From positions 62,001-126,000 of the forward strand of contig NZ_JEOE01000001.1 of NCBI RefSeq assembly GCF_000708885.1: 64,000 bases of DNA. Direction: 5' to 3'. Below, one piece after another: positions 8,571 through 18,551 of the stretch; within the stretch, counting starts at the first letter, position 1; each line of letters starts with the position of its first letter. The notes under the pieces are model-generated. The model searched no databases, had not been told where the DNA came from, and saw only the letters and a program-made list of their open reading frames with translations. A program made the translations under genes and the position numbers. This DNA is from Cellulomonas sp. HZM (lineage in GTDB: Bacteria > Actinomycetota > Actinomycetes > Actinomycetales > Cellulomonadaceae).

Positions 8571-10805
8571 TCAGTGCGTGATCGAGAGCCGCTCGTGCAC
8601 GCGCTTCATCCACGCGGGCGCCCACCAGTTCGCGGACCCGAGGACGGTCATCGTGGCGGGTACGAGCAGCAGCCGCACGATCGTCGCGTCGATCAGCACG
8701 GCGACGGCGAGCGCGAAGCCGACCTCCTTGATGACCAGCAGCTTGCCGGCCACGAACCCGGCGAACACCACGATGATGATCGCGGCTGCCGACGTGATGA
8801 TCCGCCCGGAGCGCTGCAGCCCGAGCCGGACCGCGTCGTCGTCGGACGCCCCCGCGTCGTGCAGCTCCTTGATCCGCGAGACGAGGAACACCTCGTAGTC
8901 CATCGCGAGGCCGAACGCGAAGGCGATGACCATCGCGAGGACGTACGTCTCGATGCCTCCCGTGGGCGTGAAGCCGAGGAGGCCGGAGAGGTGGCCGTCC
9001 TGGAACGCCCACACGAGGACGCCGAGCGACGCCGCGAGCGACACGACGTTGGTCACGAGCGCCTTGAGGGGGATGACCACCGAACCGGTCATGAGGAACA
9101 GGAGCGCGAACGTCGCGAGCCCCACGATCAGTGCCGCCCACGGTCCACCGGCGCGCAGCGCGGCCGTGAAGTCGATCTCGGACGCGGCCTGGCCGGTCAC
9201 CCACACCGGGAACGTGGTGTCGAGGTCACGGATCTCCGTCACGACCGAGCGCGCGGTCGCGTCGCCCGGGTCGTTCGTCGCGGGGCGGACGCCGACGACG
9301 ACGTACGAGTCGACCGCGGCGGGTGCGTCCACCGAGCGCACGTCGTCGAGCCCCTCGAGCGTCGAGGCCCACGCGGTCGCGTCGTCGAGCGACGTCTGCG
9401 CGACCACGGTGATGGCCGGCGACGTGCTCGCGGGGTACTGCGCCGCGAGCGTGTCGACGAACTCGCGCTGCGTGCTGCCCTGCGGGAGCAGCTGGGTGGT
9501 CGAGTTGCGCAGCTCGAGGTGCCCCAGCGGCAGCGCGAGCAGCCCGAGCACGACGACGACGCCGCCGAGCACCCACCACGGACGGCGCTGCACGCGGCCC
9601 GCGAGCCGCGAGAACAGGCCCTCCTCGGTCTGCACGTCGGCGGTCCGCGCCAGGACCGTGCGCAGCACGGGCACACGTGCGAGCACCGAGGGACGCGTGA
9701 GCCTGCGTCCGGCGAGGACCAGCAGCGCGGGGACCAGCGTGAGGGCCGTCGCGACCGCGACGAGGATGACGGCGCACCCGGCCGCACCGACCGCACGCAG
9801 GATCTCCGGGCTGAGCACCAGCAGGCTCGCGATCGAGATCGCGACCGTCACGGCCGAGAAGGCCACGGTCCGGCCCGCGGTCGCCATGGTGGTCTCGACC
9901 GCAGTGAGCACCGCGCCGTCGCCGCGCCGTCGCCGGGAGGCACGCCCCTCGTCGACGTCGACGAGCCGGTGCAGCTCCTCGCGGAACCTCGAGACGATGA
10001 GCAGGCCGTAGTCGATCGACAGGCCGAGGCCGAGCACGGTGACGACGTTGACGACCGACGAGTCGAGCTCCATGACGTACGAGAGACCGAGCAGCGCCGC
10101 GAGGCCGCCCGCGATCGACGCGATCGCCCCCGCCATCGGCATGGCCGCCGCGAGGAACCCGCCGAACACCAGCACCATGACCAGCAGCGCGATGGGCAGG
10201 GCGATGGCCTCGCCGGTCCGCAGGTCGGCCTCGACCTGGTCGGTGATCGCGCCGTAGATGAGCGGTGTCCCGCCGACGACCCCCGTGACGTCCGGGGCGA
10301 GCGGACGCAGCTCGTCCGGCACGGCGTCGAGCCGCTTCTCGACAGCGGCGAGCGCGGTGCCCGAGGCGGACTCTGCGAGGCCCGGTTCGAGCTGCACGAC
10401 GACGAGGAACCCGTCGCCGTCCTTCGCGACCAGCGGCGCGGCGGCGGGGTTGTCGACGCCGTGCGGCAGCGCGAGCGGGTCGACGACCGAGCCGACGCCG
10501 TCGATCGCGCGCAGGTCCGTGCGCGCGGGGTCGAGAGCGTCGTCCAGGCCGGAGGTCGTCGGGTCGACGCCCGAGAGGATCAGCGTCAGCGAGTCTCCGG
10601 CGTCGTCGGCCTTCGCGAGGATCGCGCGTCCCTGCGAGCTCTCCGAGCCAGGGACCGCGGGCTCGCCCGTGGAGAGGCGGTCGAACAGGTTCTCTCCGTG
10701 CACGCCGAGGACGGCGACCGCGTAGCCCAGCACGGCGACGACGACCCACACCGCGACGGTGAGGCGGGGGTGGTGGGCCACGGAGCGGCCGAGACGAGCG
10801 AACAC
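8571..10805 (-). CDS. MMPL/RND-family transporter
   Basis: This is a proton-driven exporter of the MMPL family in the cytoplasmic membrane, 744 residues long. The architecture is one N-terminal helix, a large extracytoplasmic loop, a cluster of helices, a second helix, a second loop and a second helix cluster, about 12 helices in all. Conserved signatures include [19 protein letters not shown] in the first half and [20 protein letters not shown] in the second, holding the Asp-Tyr pairs of the proton relay. GTG at 10805 begins [13 protein letters not shown], the normal start of this family; the extra residues further upstream look unconserved. Substrates of relatives include lipids and drugs; none can be assigned here. 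It is divergent from rarA. Confidence 0.92.
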   Translation of the reverse strand: MFARLGRSVAHHPRLTVAVWVVVAVLGYAVAVLGVHGENLFDRLSTGEPAVPGSESSQGRAILAKADDAGDSLTLILSGVDPTTSGLDDALDPARTDLRAIDGVGSVVDPLALPHGVDNPAAAPLVAKDGDGFLVVVQLEPGLAESASGTALAAVEKRLDAVPDELRPLAPDVTGVVGGTPLIYGAITDQVEADLRTGEAIALPIALLVMVLVFGGFLAAAMPMAGAIASIAGGLAALLGLSYVMELDSSVVNVVTVLGLGLSIDYGLLIVSRFREELHRLVDVDEGRASRRRRGDGAVLTAVETTMATAGRTVAFSAVTVAISIASLLVLSPEILRAVGAAGCAVILVAVATALTLVPALLVLAGRRLTRPSVLARVPVLRTVLARTADVQTEEGLFSRLAGRVQRRPWWVLGGVVVVLGLLALPLGHLELRNSTTQLLPQGSTQREFVDTLAAQYPASTSPAITVVAQTSLDDATAWASTLEGLDDVRSVDAPAAVDSYVVVGVRPATNDPGDATARSVVTEIRDLDTTFPVWVTGQAASEIDFTAALRAGGPWAALIVGLATFALLFLMTGSVVIPLKALVTNVVSLAASLGVLVWAFQDGHLSGLLGFTPTGGIETYVLAMVIAFAFGLAMDYEVFLVSRIKELHDAGASDDDAVRLGLQRSGRIITSAAAIIIVVFAGFVAGKLLVIKEVGFALAVAVLIDATIVRLLLVPATMTVLGSANWWAPAWMKRVHERLSITH

Positions 10806-10906
10806 GGCGCCATCGTCGCAGGTCCGTGGGCCCGGGTGCACACGGCAGCCGGGTGGCGTCACCCCTGCGGGAACCGGGTGTGCCACGTGGTGTCAGCAGC
10901 CGTGCG

Positions 10907-10912
10907 TACCCT
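10907..10912 (+). promoter_or_regulatory. -10 box of rarA
   Basis: TACCCT ends 6 bp before the rarA ATG with no Shine-Dalgarno sequence, the spacing expected for a leaderless mRNA. No convincing -35 is visible. Confidence 0.45.
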
Positions 10913-10918
10913 GCGGGC

Positions 10919-12280
10919 ATGGATCTGTTCGGCGCCGCAGTCTCGACCGACGCGGGCCTGCCGGCGGCCGGTCCCGGTGCCCCGCTCGCGGTGCGGATGC
11001 GGCCGCGGTCGATCGACGAGGTCGCCGGGCAGGGGCACCTGCTGCGCCCCGGCTCGCCGCTGCGCCGTCTGGTGGAGCCCGCCGACGACGCGACGCGGCG
11101 CGCCGCTCCGTCGTCGGTCGTGCTGTGGGGGCCGCCGGGCACGGGCAAGACGACGCTCGCGTACCTCGTCGCGGTGTCGTCGGGTCGCCGCTTCGTGGAG
11201 CTGTCGGCCGTGACGGCCGGGGTCAAGGACGTGCGTGCCGTGATCGACGACGCGCGCCGTGCGCTCGCGACCGAGGGCGCCGAGACCGTGCTGTTCATCG
11301 ACGAGGTGCACCGCTTCACGAAGGCGCAGCAGGACGCGCTCCTGCCGAGCGTCGAGAACCGCTGGGTCACGCTCGTGGCAGCGACCACCGAGAACCCGTC
11401 GTTCTCGGTGAACTCGCCGCTCCTGTCCCGTTCGCTGCTCCTGACCCTGCAGCCGCTGTCGAGCGACGACGTGTCCGGCCTCGTGCGGCGCGCGGTCGAG
11501 GACGAGCGCGGGCTCGCGCGCGCGGTCACGCTGGACGACGACGCGCTCGAGCAGCTCGTCCGGCTCGCCGGCGGCGACGCGCGCAAGGCGCTGACGATCC
11601 TGGAGGCAGCCGCGGGGGCCGCGCTGCAGGAGGACGAGGCCGTCGTCGACCTCGCCGCGGTCGAACGTGCGGTGGACGTCGCGGCGGTCCGGTACGACCG
11701 GGACGGCGACCAGCACTACGACGTCATCAGCGCGTTCATCAAGTCGATGCGCGGCTCGGACGTGGACGCCGCGCTGCACTACCTCGCTCGCATGGTCGCG
11801 GCGGGGGAGGACCCGCGCTTCATCGCCCGGCGTGTGGTGATCGCCGCGGCGGAGGACGTGGGCATGGCCGACCCCAGCGCGCTGCAGACGGCGGTCGCCG
11901 CGGCGCAGGCCGTCCAGCTCATCGGGATGCCCGAAGGACGGATCGTGCTCGCCGAGGCCGTCGTGCACGTCGCGAGCGCCCCCAAGTCGAACGCGTCGTA
12001 CCGCGGCATCGACGCAGCCCTGGCCGACGTCCGTGCGGGTCGCGTCGGCACGGTGCCGCCGCACCTGCGCGACGCGCACTACGCGGGGGCGAAGGGCCTG
12101 GGGCACGGCAAGGGCTACGTGTACGCGCACGACGAGCCGCACGGCGTGGCCGCGCAGCAGTACCTGCCCGACGAGCTCGTCGGATCGCGGTACTACGAGC
12201 CGACCGACCGCGGGTACGAGCGACAGCTCGGCGAGCGGCTCGAGCGTGTGCGGCAGATCTTGCGCCCCGACGAAGGGTGA
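10919..12280 (+). CDS. rarA: replication-associated recombination protein RarA (MgsA)
   Basis: This AAA+ ATPase of the clamp-loader-like RarA/WRNIP1 family acts at stalled or single-stranded replication forks. The 453-residue product has the Walker A sequence [12 protein letters not shown], Walker [10 protein letters not shown], sensor 1 region ATTENPSF, and the C-terminal MgsA tetramerisation part ([40 protein letters not shown]). ATG at 10919 gives the usual MDLFGA start. It lies 113 bp from the divergent MMPL gene. In many actinobacteria rarA and rpsD are adjacent upstream of alaS, the order seen here. Confidence 0.96.
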   Translation: MDLFGAAVSTDAGLPAAGPGAPLAVRMRPRSIDEVAGQGHLLRPGSPLRRLVEPADDATRRAAPSSVVLWGPPGTGKTTLAYLVAVSSGRRFVELSAVTAGVKDVRAVIDDARRALATEGAETVLFIDEVHRFTKAQQDALLPSVENRWVTLVAATTENPSFSVNSPLLSRSLLLTLQPLSSDDVSGLVRRAVEDERGLARAVTLDDDALEQLVRLAGGDARKALTILEAAAGAALQEDEAVVDLAAVERAVDVAAVRYDRDGDQHYDVISAFIKSMRGSDVDAALHYLARMVAAGEDPRFIARRVVIAAAEDVGMADPSALQTAVAAAQAVQLIGMPEGRIVLAEAVVHVASAPKSNASYRGIDAALADVRAGRVGTVPPHLRDAHYAGAKGLGHGKGYVYAHDEPHGVAAQQYLPDELVGSRYYEPTDRGYERQLGERLERVRQILRPDEG

Positions 12281-12347
12281 CCAGGGGTGAGGCGGATGCC
12301 ACGCCCGCGGGAGCCGCAGGTGGTTCGGAGATCGTGGCGCGAGCCGG

Positions 12348-12508
12348 TACAGTAGACGGGTCGTCCGGACCGCCATGCCCTGCTGGGTCGCGGTGGGACG
12401 ACCACCTGGGGCCCTAGCCCGCGGCTCGCGCCGCACCGAGGTCGGCCCCACTCCCGTCCGGACTCCCCGCGACGGGTGTGACGTCAACGAACGACAGGAA
12501 GTATCTCT
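12348..12508 (+). promoter_or_regulatory. rpsD promoter and structured 5' leader
   Basis: A -10 TACAGT (12348-12353) is followed by a leader of about 150 nt. It can form consecutive hairpins: GGTGG/CCACC (12392-12406), GGGC/GCCC (12409-12420), GCGGC/GCCGC with a 4-nt loop (12421-12434), and CCCGTC/GACGGG (12453-12476). S4 represses its own mRNA through a leader structure in Escherichia coli and Bacillus, so a regulatory role is plausible but unproven. The -35 is weak. Confidence 0.45.
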
Positions 12509-13135
12509 GTGAGCAGTGTGACCCGTTCGCGCCGCCAGGTCCGCCTGAGCCGCGCCCTCGGCCTGGCCCTGACGCCCAAGGCCGTCAAGCACTTCGAGAA
12601 GCGCCCCTACCCGCCCGGTGAGCACGGCCGCGCGCGTCGCCGCACCGAGTCGGACTACGCGGTCCGTCTGCGCGAGAAGCAGCGTCTGCGCGCCCAGTAC
12701 GCGCTGCGCGAGAAGCAGCTCGCCCGTGCGTACGAGGACGCCCGCAAGGCCCCGGGCCTGACCGGTGAGGCGCTCGTCGAGAACCTCGAGGTCCGCCTCG
12801 ACGCGCTCGTGCTGCGCTCGGGCTTCGCCCGCACCATCCTGCAGGCGCGCCAGGCCGTCACCCACCGCCACATCCTCGTGGACGGCAAGATCGTCGACCG
12901 CCCCTCCTTCCGCGTGAAGTCGGGCCAGACGCTCCAGGTCAAGCCGAAGAGCCAGGCCACGACGCCGTTCCAGGTCGCCGCCGCCGGTGCGCACCGCGAC
13001 GTCCTGCCGGCCGTCCCGGGCTACCTGGACGTCCAGCTCGAGAAGCTGTCGGCCGTCCTCGTGCGTGCGCCCAAGCGTGCCGAGGTCCCCGTGACGTGCG
13101 AGGTCCAGCTGGTCGTCGAGTACTACGCCCGCTGA
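12509..13135 (+). CDS. rpsD: 30S ribosomal protein S4
   Basis: S4 binds 16S rRNA early in 30S assembly. The 208-residue product starts [25 protein letters not shown] and contains the S4 RNA-binding domain ([41 protein letters not shown] split across about 95-140). The N-terminal region lacks the four zinc cysteines found in some S4 paralogues, so it is the cysteine-free form. The GTG start at 12509 has GACAGGAAG upstream. It stands alone, away from the rpsM-rpsK-rpoA operon, as in many actinobacteria. Confidence 0.96.
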   Translation: MSSVTRSRRQVRLSRALGLALTPKAVKHFEKRPYPPGEHGRARRRTESDYAVRLREKQRLRAQYALREKQLARAYEDARKAPGLTGEALVENLEVRLDALVLRSGFARTILQARQAVTHRHILVDGKIVDRPSFRVKSGQTLQVKPKSQATTPFQVAAAGAHRDVLPAVPGYLDVQLEKLSAVLVRAPKRAEVPVTCEVQLVVEYYAR

Positions 13136-13150
13136 TACCAGCCGTTCCGA

Positions 13151-13181
13151 CGCCCCGTCCGCGCAGCCCGCGGACGGGGCG
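13151..13181 (+). terminator. rpsD terminator hairpin
   Basis: A perfect 13-bp stem (CGCCCCGTCCGCG with its complement at 13169-13181) and a 5-nt loop lie 15 bp after the rpsD stop, followed by GTTCG. The T-tract is weak, as is common in high-GC genomes. Confidence 0.8.
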
Positions 13182-13276
13182 TTCGTCGTCGGTGGGTCGG
13201 TCCGTGCGCGTACCGCGTCGGTGCAGGCTGGTGCGGGCGGGTAGGGTTTGCCGGTCGGGACCAGGGAGGTTGTCGG

Positions 13277-13648
13277 ATGTCGGTGGGTGACGTCGCGGGG
13301 CTGATCGCCGCGATCGCGTTCGTGCTGCTCGTCGGCCTGCTGGCCGTGCCGCTCGTCAAGCTCGGGCGGGTGTTCGACGAGACGACGCAGTCGGTCAAGG
13401 AGCTCACCGAGCACTCGCTGCCGGTGCTGGACGAGACCGCTCAGCTCGTCGCGTCAGGCAACGGCCAGCTCGCCAACATCGACACCGTGACGACGTCCGC
13501 GGCCCAGGTGTCGCAGAACGTCTCGGCGCTCACGGCGCTGTTCTCCGCGACGGTCGGTGCCCCGATGGTCCGGGTCGCGGCGTTCTCCTACGGGGTCCGC
13601 CGTGCGTTCGGCGGGTTCGCGGCGGGTGCGCGCAAGGGGCGCGGCTGA
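13277..13648 (+). CDS. DUF948 domain membrane-anchored protein
   Basis: This 123-residue protein has one N-terminal transmembrane helix (about residues 7-28) followed by an amphipathic, coiled-coil-like helix (TQSVKELTEHSLPVLDETAQLV), the pattern of DUF948 proteins. GGGAGG precedes the ATG. It overlaps the next gene by one base (TGATG), and the pair sits upstream of alaS, a position conserved in actinobacteria. The function is unknown. Confidence 0.85.
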   Translation: MSVGDVAGLIAAIAFVLLVGLLAVPLVKLGRVFDETTQSVKELTEHSLPVLDETAQLVASGNGQLANIDTVTTSAAQVSQNVSALTALFSATVGAPMVRVAAFSYGVRRAFGGFAAGARKGRG

Positions 13649-14019
13649 TGCGTCGGCTGTTCTGGGTGGGCGTCGGCGTCGCCGTGACGGTCGTGGTGGT
13701 CCGCAAGGGTCGCCAGTGGGCTGCCGAGTACCTGCCGGCCGGCACCACCGAGGTCGCGGACGGTGCGTTCCGCCTGGGACGAGCGTGGAACACCGCCCGC
13801 TCGGAGTTCCACGCGGGCATCGCCGAGCGCTCGGCGCAGCTCATGCACGACCTCGTCGGCGACGTCGACGTCGACGACGTGCGGGCGCACCGTGACGAGC
13901 ACCTCGACGACCTGCGCTCCCGCTTCCGCCCGCGCGAGCCCCGCACGGCCACGGTGCCCGCCGACTGGGCCGGCCCCACCGAGGACCCGGACGACGACGG
14001 CGACGCCGCCTTCTTCTGA
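13648..14019 (+). CDS. conserved hypothetical membrane-anchored protein
   Basis: This 123-residue protein has an N-terminal hydrophobic helix (FWVGVGVAVTVVVV) and a charged C-terminal half ending in an acidic stretch and FF. Translation is coupled to the DUF948 gene through TGATG. The pair precedes alaS in related genomes, but no function is known. Its stop codon lies inside the first copy of a 17-bp tandem repeat. Confidence 0.75.
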   Translation: MRRLFWVGVGVAVTVVVVRKGRQWAAEYLPAGTTEVADGAFRLGRAWNTARSEFHAGIAERSAQLMHDLVGDVDVDDVRAHRDEHLDDLRSRFRPREPRTATVPADWAGPTEDPDDDGDAAFF

Positions 14020-14080
14020 GCAGGACAGGCTTCAGAGCAGGACAGGCTTCCGAGCAGGACAGGCTTCTGAGCAGGACAGA
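14018..14080 (+). repeat. 17-bp tandem repeat, about 3.7 copies
   Basis: The unit GAGCAGGACAGGCTTCN is repeated at 14018, 14035 and 14052, with a fourth partial copy from 14069. The copies are identical except for the last base. The array begins within the TGA of the upstream gene and ends about 60 bp before alaS. Confidence 0.95.
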
Positions 14081-14142
14081 CCGGGCCCGCACGGACGGCC
14101 GCCCGCGACCAGCACCACGAATCGCCCCGAGAACGAGGAATC

Positions 14143-16824
14143 ATGCGTACCGCCGAGATCCGCCAGCGCTGGCTCGACTACTTCGAGAGCAAGGACCACG
14201 CCATCGTGCCGTCGGTCCCGCTCATCTCGCCGGACCCCTCGATCCTGTTCACGATCGCCGGCATGGTGCCGTTCATCCCCTACATCCTCGGGACGCAGCA
14301 GGCGCCGTGGCCGCGGGCCGCGAGCGTGCAGAAGTGCATCCGCACCAACGACATCGAGAACGTCGGCCGCACCACGCGGCACGGGACGTTCTTCCAGATG
14401 AACGGCAACTTCTCGTTCGGCGACTACTTCAAGGCCGGTGCGATCGAGTTCGCGTGGGATCTGCTCACGACGCCGCAGGAGCAGGGCGGCTACGGCCTCG
14501 ACGGCGACCGCCTCTGGGTGACGACGTGGGACCAGGACGCCGAGACGCACGCGGAGCTCGCGCGCGTCGGCATCGACGCACGCCACGTCGTGAAGCTCCC
14601 CCGCGAGGAGAACTTCTGGGACACCGGCCAGCCGGGACCTGCCGGCCCGTGTGCGGAGTTCCACTACGACCGCGGGCCGCAGTACGGGCCCGAGGCGGTC
14701 GGCGGCACGGTGGACCCGGGCGGGGACCGGTACCTCGAGATCTGGAACCTGGTGTTCGACCAGTTCGTGCGCGGCGAGGGCTCGGGAAAGACTTACCCGC
14801 TCGTCGGCGAGCTCGAGAAGACCGCGATCGACACGGGCGCGGGCCTCGAGCGCATCGCGTACCTGCTGCAGGGCAAGCAGAACCTGTACGAGATCGACGA
14901 GGTCTTCCCGGTCATCGAGGCGGCGCAGGAGGTCACGGGCAAGCGGTACGGGGCGGACGAGGGCGACGACGTGCGCCTGCGCGTCGTCGCGGACCACGTG
15001 CGCTCGTCGCTCATGCTCATCGGAGACGGCGTGACCCCCTCGAACGAGGGGCGCGGCTACGTGCTGCGCCGACTGCTGCGGCGCACGGTGCGCTCGATGC
15101 GCCTGCTGGGCGTCGACGAGCCCGTGCTGCCGTACCTGCTGCCGGTGAGCCGCGACGCGATGAGCGCGTCGTACCCGAACGTCGCCGACGACTTCGCGCG
15201 CATCTCGCAGGTCGCGTACGGCGAGGAGGACGCGTTCCGGCGCACGCTCGCGTCGGGCATCACCATCCTCGACACGGCGGTCGCGTCCGCGAAGGCGGCC
15301 GGCGCGGGCACGCTGTCCGGGACGCAGGCGTTCCAGCTCCACGACACGTACGGCTTCCCGATCGACCTCACGCTCGAGATGGCGGCAGAGCAGGGCGTGC
15401 AGGTCGACGAGACCGCGTTCCGCTCGCTCATGCAGGAGCAGCGCCAGCGCGCGCGTGCTGACGCGCTGAGCAAGAAGACGGGTCACGCCGACACGGCGGT
15501 GTACCAGGAGCTGCACTCGTCGCTCACGGGCGAGGACGGCACCGCGGTGCACTTCGTCGGCTACACCGACCCCACCGCGGACTCGCGGGTCGTCGGCCTG
15601 CTCGTGGACGGTGTCGCGACGCCCGCGGCCACCGCGCCCGCGGACGTCGAGCTGGTGCTCGACGTGACCCCGTTCTACGCCGAAGCGGGCGGACAGCTGG
15701 CCGACACCGGCACGATCCGACTCGCGGGCGGGGGCATCGTCGAGGTCGACGACGTGCAGGCGCCCGTCAAGGGCCTCAACGTGCATCGCGGCCGCCTGGT
15801 CGACGGGACGGTCGCGCTCGGTGACACCGGCGTCGCCCAGATCGACGTCGAGCGTCGTCGGGCCATCGCGCGCTCGCACACCGCCACGCACATGATCCAC
15901 AAGGCGCTGCACGAGGAGGTCGGTCCGACCGCGACGCAGGCCGGCTCGGAGAACTCGCCGAGCCGCGTGCGGTTCGACTTCCGCTCGGGCTCCGCGGTGC
16001 CCGTGTCGTCGATGGCGCAGATCGAGGGCCGCGTGAACGAGCGGCTGCAGGACAACCTGGCGGTCAGCGACACGACGATGCCGATCGACGAGGCGCGTGC
16101 GCTCGGCGCGATGGCGCTGTTCGGCGAGAAGTACGGCAAGAACGTGCGCGTGGTGTCGATCGGCGGGGACTGGTCGCGCGAGCTGTGCGCGGGCACGCAC
16201 GTCGGGAACACCGGCGAGCTGGGCCTCGTGACGCTGCTCGGTGAGTCGTCGATCGGCTCGGGCGTGCGGCGCGTCGACGCGCTCGTCGGCGCGGGTGCCT
16301 ACGGCCAGCAGGCCAAGGAGCGCGCGCTGGTCAACCAGCTGTCGGGGCTGCTGGGTGCGCGACCCGACGAGATCGCCGAACGCGTCTCGTCGCTGCTCGG
16401 GCGGCTCAAGGACTCCGAGCGCGAGCTCGCCTCGGTGCGGCAGGCCCAGGTCCTCGCGGCCGCGGGCTCGCTCGCCGCGGGCGCGCAGCGGGTCGGCACG
16501 ACGAACGTCGTCACGCACGACGCGGGCGAGGCCTCGGCCGACGACCTGCGCACGCTCGTCCTCGACGTGCGCTCGCGCCTCGGCGACGCGGAGGCGTCCG
16601 TCGTCGCGGTCGGCGGCGTCACCAAGGGCCGCCCGGTCGTCGTCGTCGCCACGAACGCGGCGGCGCGTGAGGCCGGGGCGCGTGCGGGGGTGCTGGTGCG
16701 CGTCGCGTCCCAGGTGCTCGGCGGCGGTGGCGGCGGCAAGGACGATCTCGCGCAGGGTGGCGGCACGGACGCGGCGAGCCTCGGTGCGGCGCTCGACGCC
16801 GTGGTGGCCGAGCTGCGTGCCTGA
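14143..16824 (+). CDS. alaS: alanine--tRNA ligase
   Basis: Alanyl-tRNA synthetase, 893 residues, has all domains of the full-length enzyme. These are the class II core (FTIAGMVPFIPYILG, HGTFFQMNGNFSFGDYFK, AGLERIAYLLQG), the tRNA-recognition region, and the editing domain with zinc ligands in SHTATHMIHKALHE and CAGTHVGNTGELG. The C-terminal domain ends GGGGGGKDDLAQGGGTD. The ATG at 14143 is preceded by GAACGAGGAA. It overlaps ruvX by 8 bp, starting the alaS-ruvX-mltG-aroE operon that is conserved across Actinobacteria. Confidence 0.98.
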   Translation: MRTAEIRQRWLDYFESKDHAIVPSVPLISPDPSILFTIAGMVPFIPYILGTQQAPWPRAASVQKCIRTNDIENVGRTTRHGTFFQMNGNFSFGDYFKAGAIEFAWDLLTTPQEQGGYGLDGDRLWVTTWDQDAETHAELARVGIDARHVVKLPREENFWDTGQPGPAGPCAEFHYDRGPQYGPEAVGGTVDPGGDRYLEIWNLVFDQFVRGEGSGKTYPLVGELEKTAIDTGAGLERIAYLLQGKQNLYEIDEVFPVIEAAQEVTGKRYGADEGDDVRLRVVADHVRSSLMLIGDGVTPSNEGRGYVLRRLLRRTVRSMRLLGVDEPVLPYLLPVSRDAMSASYPNVADDFARISQVAYGEEDAFRRTLASGITILDTAVASAKAAGAGTLSGTQAFQLHDTYGFPIDLTLEMAAEQGVQVDETAFRSLMQEQRQRARADALSKKTGHADTAVYQELHSSLTGEDGTAVHFVGYTDPTADSRVVGLLVDGVATPAATAPADVELVLDVTPFYAEAGGQLADTGTIRLAGGGIVEVDDVQAPVKGLNVHRGRLVDGTVALGDTGVAQIDVERRRAIARSHTATHMIHKALHEEVGPTATQAGSENSPSRVRFDFRSGSAVPVSSMAQIEGRVNERLQDNLAVSDTTMPIDEARALGAMALFGEKYGKNVRVVSIGGDWSRELCAGTHVGNTGELGLVTLLGESSIGSGVRRVDALVGAGAYGQQAKERALVNQLSGLLGARPDEIAERVSSLLGRLKDSERELASVRQAQVLAAAGSLAAGAQRVGTTNVVTHDAGEASADDLRTLVLDVRSRLGDAEASVVAVGGVTKGRPVVVVATNAAAREAGARAGVLVRVASQVLGGGGGGKDDLAQGGGTDAASLGAALDAVVAELRA

Positions 16825-17365
16825 GGACATCGAGCGGGGCGCGCGGCTCGCGGTCGACGTGGGCTCGGTCCGCGTCGGCCTGGCGACGAGCGACCCCGAC
16901 GGGCTGGTCGCCACGCCGGTCGCGACGCTCGCGCGTGACGCTAAGTCACCTGGACAGACGTCCAGGGATGTCGTGGAGATCGTGCGCGAGGTGCAGGAGC
17001 GCGGTGCGAGATGTGTGTACGTCGGGCTGCCGCGACACCTGAACGGCACGGAAGGTGCCGCATCGCAGGCCGCGCGCGCGTACTCTGTCTGGTTGGCGCA
17101 GGCCGTCGCACCCGTCCAGGTGCGGTTGGTCGACGAGCGGATGACCACGGTCACCGCCCATCAGGCGCTGCAGGCGTCCGGCCGATCCGGACGCCGCCAC
17201 CGAGAGGTCGTCGACCAGGCGGCCGCGGTGGTCATCCTGCAGTACGCGTTGGACGCAGAGCGCGCGACGGGGCGCCGCCCGGGTGAACGGGTGGTGCTCC
17301 GCGGGGGAGCGCGGCCTGACGACGCGTCGGGGGCTGCGGGAGACCTTCGGACGACAGCGGAGTGA
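16817..17365 (+). CDS. ruvX: RuvX/YqgF-family putative pre-16S rRNA nuclease
   Basis: This RNase H-fold protein of the YqgF family is implicated in 16S rRNA 5'-end maturation and historically called a Holliday-junction resolvase. The GTG at 16817 overlaps alaS and gives 182 residues, slightly longer than usual because of a C-terminal tail. Motifs are LAVDVGSVRVGLATSDPDG near the start, YVGLPRHLNGTEG, and VRLVDERMTTVTA, carrying the catalytic acidic residues, plus VVDQAAAVVILQ at the end. The next gene begins 7 bp after its stop. Confidence 0.93.
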   Translation: MPEDIERGARLAVDVGSVRVGLATSDPDGLVATPVATLARDAKSPGQTSRDVVEIVREVQERGARCVYVGLPRHLNGTEGAASQAARAYSVWLAQAVAPVQVRLVDERMTTVTAHQALQASGRSGRRHREVVDQAAAVVILQYALDAERATGRRPGERVVLRGGARPDDASGAAGDLRTTAE

Positions 17366-17372
17366 CTTCGAC

Positions 17373-18551
17373 GTGAGCAACCAGACCGAGTGGTGGGCGC
17401 CGACCTCGAGCGGTGCCGACGACCCCGTCGACGGTGTCCCCACGCCGTCGAGGCGCGCGCGCTCGACGGGACGCGCGCGTGCGGCGCGGCAGCGCAAGCA
17501 GCGCCGCAACCGCAGCATCGTCGTCGTGGTGATGGCGCTCGCGCTCGTCGTCGGCGCCGGCTACATCGTCGTCTCGCTCATCGGTGGGCTGGGCGACGAC
17601 AAGGGGCAGTCGACCGCCGAGCAGACCGACTTCCCGGGCCCCGGCGTCGGCGAGGCGTCCGTCGTGATCAAGCAGGGCGACACGGGTGCCGCGATGGGTC
17701 GGACGCTCGCCGACGCCGGGGTGGTCGCGACGTCGCAGGCCTTCGCGAAGGCGTTCGCCGCGAACCCCGACGCCCCGTCGATCCAGCCGGGCACCTACAA
17801 GCTCCTGCAGCAGATGAAGGCGACCGACGCCGTCGCCGCGCTGCTCAACCCCGCGAGCCGTCAGTCCATGCGCGTGACGCTCGCGGAGGGCCTCACGGCG
17901 GACCAGATCATGACGAAGATCAGCGAGAAGACGCTGATCCCGATCGACGACCTGAAGAAGGCCGCGAAGGACACCGACGCGATCGGCCTGCCGTCGCAGG
18001 CGAAGGGCAAGCTCGAGGGTTGGCTCTACGCCGCGACGTACGACGTCGAGCCGGACGCTTCGGCCACCGACGTGCTCACCATGCTCGTGGGCAAGACGGT
18101 CGACGTGCTCGAGTCGAAGAAGGTCCCGAAGGACCAGTGGGAGACCGTGCTCAACAAGGCGTCCATGGTCGAGCGCGAGGCCAAGCGTGCCGAGGACCGG
18201 CCGAAGATGGCACGCGTCATCGACTCGCGGCTCGAGCAGAACTGGGCGCTGGGCATCGATGCGGCCGTCGCGTACGGCGCGGGTGTCCCCGGTACCGCGC
18301 TGACGAAGGCCGAGACGCAGGACCCGAGCAACCCGTACAACCTGTACATCCACAAGGGTCTGCCGCCGACGCCGATCTCGTCGCCCAGCGAGGCCTCGAT
18401 CGACGCGGTGCTCAAGCCCGCGGACGGCGACTGGATGTACTGGTGCGCGGTCAACCTCGACACGGGCGAGACCGTCTTCTCGGTCGACCAGACGGGCCAG
18501 GACGCCGCGCAAGCCAAGCTCAAGGCCTGGCTCGCGAAGAACGGCGGATGA
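17373..18551 (+). CDS. mltG: endolytic murein transglycosylase MltG
   Basis: MltG (YceG) cleaves nascent glycan strands at the outer face of the membrane. The 392-residue protein has a basic cytoplasmic region, one transmembrane helix (about 49-72), a LysM-like region and the catalytic YceG domain with ASMVEREAKRAEDRPKMARVIDSRL, which holds the conserved catalytic glutamate, then SNPYNLYIHKGLPPTPIS. The GTG at 17373 has GCGGAG about 10 bp upstream. It overlaps aroE by 4 bp (ATGA). Confidence 0.95.
   Translation: MSNQTEWWAPTSSGADDPVDGVPTPSRRARSTGRARAARQRKQRRNRSIVVVVMALALVVGAGYIVVSLIGGLGDDKGQSTAEQTDFPGPGVGEASVVIKQGDTGAAMGRTLADAGVVATSQAFAKAFAANPDAPSIQPGTYKLLQQMKATDAVAALLNPASRQSMRVTLAEGLTADQIMTKISEKTLIPIDDLKKAAKDTDAIGLPSQAKGKLEGWLYAATYDVEPDASATDVLTMLVGKTVDVLESKKVPKDQWETVLNKASMVEREAKRAEDRPKMARVIDSRLEQNWALGIDAAVAYGAGVPGTALTKAETQDPSNPYNLYIHKGLPPTPISSPSEASIDAVLKPADGDWMYWCAVNLDTGETVFSVDQTGQDAAQAKLKAWLAKNGG

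Noticed and set aside
9226..11586. Long open frames antisense to the MMPL and rarA genes (and similar ones opposite alaS, aroB and mqo)
   Set aside because: They are Arg/Ala/Pro-rich shadows caused by high GC at third positions and overlap genes with clear family motifs.
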